Shown: piece by piece, positions 60,205 to 64,000 of the stretch
Numbering within the stretch: position 1 is the first letter of the stretch
How the letters are laid out: every line of letters starts with the position of its first letter
NCBI GenBank assembly: GCA_005406025.1
Contig: BGZK01000075.1
Coordinates: forward strand, 310,001 to 374,000
Length of the DNA stretch: 64,000 nt
DNA from: Eumeta japonica
Lineage: Eukaryota; Arthropoda; Insecta; Lepidoptera; Psychidae
Direction of reading: 5' to 3'
Program-made: the position numbers and the translations under genes
Notes under the pieces: model-generated
What the model was told of the DNA's origin: nothing
Databases searched by the model: none
The model's input: only the letters and a program-made list of their open reading frames with translations

Positions 60205-62484
60205 AGTTTATCCATAGAGCTTCATGACATGAGTGCTATGATTAAATACGAGTTTATTCTTAAAACAGTGACAGTTACTTTGTAACTATTGGACTTTTGC
60301 ATATAAATTAATTTCAATTCCCAATATTGCGAGATGTTTACAACCTGAACTGTATTCACATTCACTTTGATATAATCGTGGAATAATATTAGCATGTGGG
60401 AGATATTATCAACGTGTAGTCAAAAGAGGCAGAGTCTTGTATTAATTTTGCTGGACAAATAGATATAAATTCATCACAGCAATGAAAAATGTGTTTCTAT
60501 ATTTTAAATAAAAATGTAGGCATTTATTATCTGAAAATGAACATTGAAAAAAGTTACGGAGAAGGTAAACTTGGAAGATCGTCGTATTGATTAATTTTGT
60601 TGTTCTAATTTGTCAATTCAGCAGCGCCCGTACTAAAGCTTGACACGGCCATAAAGCACGGAAAGCAAATTGCAAAAGCTTGTTTCGATAAGTCCGTGTC
60701 GCATCCTGTTGCGCGAGGACGTACATCGCAAACAAGGTTCCGTATTTTATAAATCTTATTTAACAATGTCAATCTTATTTTGAATAGTTTCTTTAAACAT
60801 ACGTCCGAAATGATTCACATTTACTTAAATCTTCTAAAGCTGTGCAAACATAGATTACTATGTAAGTATTATGTAAGCTATACATATAATAAAATCATAA
60901 CAAATTAAATCCTGTACTAAAGGTATTTTTTAAAAACATTTGTTATGCGTTATGTACACTATATCGCTGTCTTTCGTCCCTTCTTTTTCTTTTAAGAAAC
61001 ACTATAAACACAATAATTGCTAAATATCTATGATTTTTTTTGTTATTTATTAATAGGAAGCCAATGTTTAATTTAAGATACAATTTATCACTATTTGTTG
61101 CCTAGGGAGAAGATAAAAAACAATTTTGTTCAAGCAAGCGGAGCGGCGGGAAACTGTTCAAAAAGATAAGAAGTCCATGTGTATGTTTATATTTTCGTTA
61201 CTAAACGTTGATGAAATTTGTATCCTGAAGACAGGCGCATATCGTTTTTTTAGAACAGGAAATTAGATTGACATATACGGGTGATTAAAAAAAAACTACC
61301 ATGCAATAACAGGGGTAAATACGAGAAAGTTTGTTCACACGCGGAGAAGCGAGTAAAGGCTAGCTTAAAATAAACGACGGAATATTAAACGAATCGTATG
61401 TTTCATAACGTTTAAGCATATTTATAGGAGAATATTAATTAAAACTGCATTATTATACAACTGCTCTAATATTAATACTTATCATGATAGTTCATCGTCT
61501 GACGCTTACGGAACTCCGAAATGTGGTGTCAGCGAGTTAGTGAGACGTAGAACTGTTCAAGCGTATTCTTATGACATTCGCTAACGCGACCCAAGACCCA
61601 AAATTAATCAAATCTAATAGATTCGTCCGGGCTGCAGCGCGGTCGCGTCCAACACACGCCTACGTTACAACTCCCCACAAGATAGTTCTACTTGTGGGTC
61701 CATTAATCAAACCGTGATCAACGGATCGGGCAGGTAGGTTTCTCCTTCTCGGTTTGTGGTTACAAAATGATTGCTTGACTTATTACCCGCGAACATTGTT
61801 AATTTTTTTGCTTAATGAGCCCGTTGTAGGTTCAATTGTCTGTGTTAGCTATTAAGAATTAAATATGTTATTTTCTTGATCGCGTCAACACAAAACAGAT
61901 TTTTAATTTTATCCATCAAGGAATTGAGTCGATTATAAAAGGGAATGGAAGAAAATAGATAAATAAGGAAAAATAAAAAACCAAAATAATGAAATTTCTG
62001 ATTGATATAATGTATGTAAAATAACATATCATTAAAACAATAATAAATTTAATTCACTAGTTGTGAGCTAAAACATATAAATAGTAACAGTAAAAAGGTT
62101 CTGGAATAAACATCTGCCTTAAACAATTACTGAGACATATAGCTCATATCTTTTTATGTTTTATAACTTTCAATGGTTTTGTGAACTTTCCCTAAAGAAC
62201 GAAATTGATTGAAATTCAATCAAATTAATGAAGAAAAAAAACTGTAGCGAGATGTTTTGCCCATTTTTAACATCTGAATCTTTTGAATCTTGGAAACGCT
62301 GTCGAACTTTTTACAATTGACGTTCTTTCATTATCAGTTCATTCGTTCTACTGTTGTTCTACGCATTTGATGTTATTTTAGATGCTGACTTATGGGTTTG
62401 ATGAATGTATGATTGATTTCTAATTACGGACGATTGTTCTGTTTGTGTGTGTATGAACGAGAGAGTTGAGGAAGAGAGTTAGCG
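60205..62484. other. gene-free stretch with GC-raised patches
   Basis: A patch of raised GC at about 60620-60730 (GACACGGCCATAAAGCACGG) and a larger one at 61500-61750 (GGGCTGCAGCGCGGTCGCG) could be regulatory islands. The rest is AT-rich. No coding region is supported. Confidence 0.4.
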
Positions 62485-62725
62485 TATTTGTTCGTTGTAA
62501 CTGCCAAGCCAGCGGAGAGAATCCACGAACAACCGCTAGTTGTATGCAAGTATGTATGTAAGCGATTTATCAACAGTCTACCATCAGCAACGGTAAGGAC
62601 GTTAGCGGACCGTGCGCGCGCACAACTCGTGTTTCGTATTTTCGGCGACGGTCGTATATCACGGCAATGTTATCGCGCGCCGCTGTCTACGTGATGCATG
62701 GCGCGGCTTGGGCAACGCGTTTCAT
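62485..62725. promoter_or_regulatory. CpG-rich island, candidate cis-regulatory module
   Basis: CpG-dense words (GCGGACCGTGCGCGCGCAC, TTATCGCGCGCCGCTG) lie in a block with AT-rich flanks. The open frame 62488-62694 has no recognised domain. A role as enhancer or promoter is inferred from composition only. Confidence 0.27.
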
Positions 62726-62864
62726 TAACGAAATTAATTTGTCACCGCGTGTGTTAAAGCCTTGATTTCTATTATCCTCGTACTTTGTGTAGAGGAATAG
62801 CGCTTAAAGTTATTGTCTATTTGTATTAAAAAAAATATACCGAGATATTATCAAACACAACTCT

Positions 62865-62940
62865 CTCTGTCTGTTTGTCCGTTCGTCTGTTTGTGCGCTT
62901 ACAAAGCAAGAACGATTATTCCGATTTTCTCATATAATTC
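62865..62940. mobile_element. CTGTCTGTTTGTCCGTTCG dispersed repeat fragment
   Basis: The head CTGTCTGTTTGTCCGTTCGT followed by AAGAACGATTATTCCGATTTT resembles the tandem units at 51590-51900 and the common insect repeat in which such a head precedes an ACCGATTTT-like word. Confidence 0.45.
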
Positions 62941-62970
62941 GTGAGCAATATTAAAAAAAAATTAACATCC

Positions 62971-63204
62971 GTTTGGGATTGGAATCGCGAGATTGATTGG
63001 AATCGGGATCGAGTGTGGAATATACGATTGTTTTATAAGAAAATTGTTTCGCGGCAAAACTACGTGTGGTGTTTCTTGTGAATGAAACAGGATAATTTGA
63101 CCAAAATTGAATCGGAGGCGGGACCAGGTTCGAAACTGTAAGTGCGACCAGTAACGGATTCGAGAGCGAGAGCGGGGTTGGAACCGTGGCCGACAGTGTG
63201 GTAG
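62971..63204. repeat. degenerate hexamer-like GGAATCG repeat (dispersed family, copy 4, two parts)
   Basis: The first part (62971-63020) is made of six-base words such as ATTGGA ATCGGG ATCGAG. The second (63106-63204) continues with GGACCAGGTTCGAAACTG and GAGAGCGAGAGCGGGGTTGG. It is followed by AAAAGATGAAGAAG, as in the 5.7-kb copy. The arginine/isoleucine-proline pattern of the minus-strand open frame (62962-63231) reflects this hexamer structure, not a protein domain. Confidence 0.55.
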
Positions 63205-63869
63205 GCCAACATAAAAGATGAAGAAGCTCATCCTACAGCCGTACGCGCAAGCGAAAGATGTCTAAAAAAAAAAGGAAGCTTTCGGTAATAAATTAATGTA
63301 ATAAATCCTGTTAGGGGAAGACTACGATATGACTGACACGTTTGGGACCCGTAGTGACTTCCGCTTATCAGACAATTTTAATTTTTGCTCCTCGGACTCA
63401 GTTGCGATGTACTGCGAACACGACCGCAATATCGTTACCCATCTCGTTTCCATTGCTGTTCCCGTCCTTTGTCCAGGATGTGAACCCTTGATGATACCAC
63501 GATCTTCTTCGATCTTCCAACTTTCTTGTACTAAGTATATAGATTAAATTAAAACGCATGCGAGAATCATTCATTCAAGTAACCAAATACGATCAAATTA
63601 GATCTTTTTATTGTTTTTACTACAGCGCAGCCGATTGCTTTTCTTGAATATTTGGCCTAAATATAGATAATTATAAAGAAGTAATATTGAACTGAACTTA
63701 AAGATTTACCTATATAAATAAATCAAGTACTAATTTAAGTATCTGCTGCTTTTATAGGACAATTTTTAATTACTACAATATAAAAATGAAAAAAATAACT
63801 ACACTAAATCTTAAGAGATATAAACTAATACGCTTTCATTAGTAAAGTAGTAAAAAGAAAAAAAAACCA
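63205..63869. other. gene-free stretch
   Basis: The open frame at 63329-63547 (+) has no recognised domain. A GC-raised patch at 63335-63500 contains loosely hexamer-like words on the opposite strand. Otherwise AT-rich. Confidence 0.4.
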
Positions 63870-63990
63870 AGCTGAGCAGAACACTAAAGAACTGTCTTGC
63901 ATTTTGAACTTGAACGTACCGGGTTTGATTCTGACCACGAGTCAATTTGTCAATGCGTTTATACCTCAAGCCGAATCAAAACACATACTT
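63870..63990 (+). mobile_element. tRNA-derived SINE fragment
   Basis: A box-B-like GGGTTTGATTCTGACCACGA (63920-63939) closely matches the SINE at 52.5 kb. The box A region upstream (about 63870-63890) is decayed. The element continues toward the window end. Confidence 0.4.
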
Positions 63991-64000
63991 CGTGCTTCAG

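Noticed and set aside
62962..63231. 89-aa minus-strand frame with Arg-Ser and Ile-Pro dipeptides
   Set aside because: The dipeptide pattern reflects the underlying six-base repeat words; no domain is present.

Overview
The window looks like a gene-poor stretch of an insect nuclear genome, most likely a moth or butterfly. The base composition is strongly AT-rich, with short CpG-rich patches. There is no bacterial-style gene packing, and coding signal is split by an intron. The TE remnants (two mariner copies, a hAT, a pogo-like element, Helentron-type and non-LTR pieces, tRNA-derived SINEs) are the mixture usual in Lepidoptera. The order is inferred from general knowledge, not from a diagnostic gene.

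Only one host coding segment is convincing: a first coding exon at 1523-1737 (+) for the small two-zinc-finger developmental protein Drumstick of the odd-skipped family. It stops at a good splice donor inside the last codon of finger 2. A candidate initiator plus downstream promoter element lies about 1.3 kb upstream, at 197-230. I could not find the short 3' exon, so the remaining roughly 62 kb may be intron, 3' flank or both.

Region by region: 1-2.3 kb, promoter candidate and drm exon. 2.3-10.9 kb, AT-rich DNA with CpG-rich islands near 6.8-7.0 and 8.0-8.2 kb. 10.9-11.4 kb, a small element with terminal inverted repeats. 11.4-19 kb, no recognisable gene. 19.1-21.5 kb, two more inverted-repeat elements. 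22.0-22.3 kb, a C-terminal endonuclease remnant. 22.4-30.4 kb, a desert. 30.4-30.8 kb, a pogo-like transposase remnant. 31.45-32.02 kb, a 41-bp tandem array with a seven-unit higher-order repeat. 32-44 kb, a desert with hairpins and a retrotransposon tail. 44.05-44.40 kb, a second piece of the same retrotransposon type. 50.2-51.4 kb, a dead mariner. 52.5-54.1 kb, SINEs. 55.2-57.6 kb, hairpins, a mariner interrupted by another element, and a hAT with a likely target-site duplication. 59.56-60.20 kb, a 54-bp minisatellite. 60.2-64 kb, CpG-rich patches, a dispersed GGAATCG-like repeat and a SINE.

I see no intact operon-like or novel multi-gene system. The window is best described as the regulatory and intronic surroundings of a conserved developmental transcription factor, filled with decayed mobile elements. 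The CpG-rich islands are candidate cis-regulatory modules, but composition is the only evidence for them. The most unusual structures are the higher-order 41-bp array, the dispersed hexamer-like repeat family and the long fold-back hairpins.
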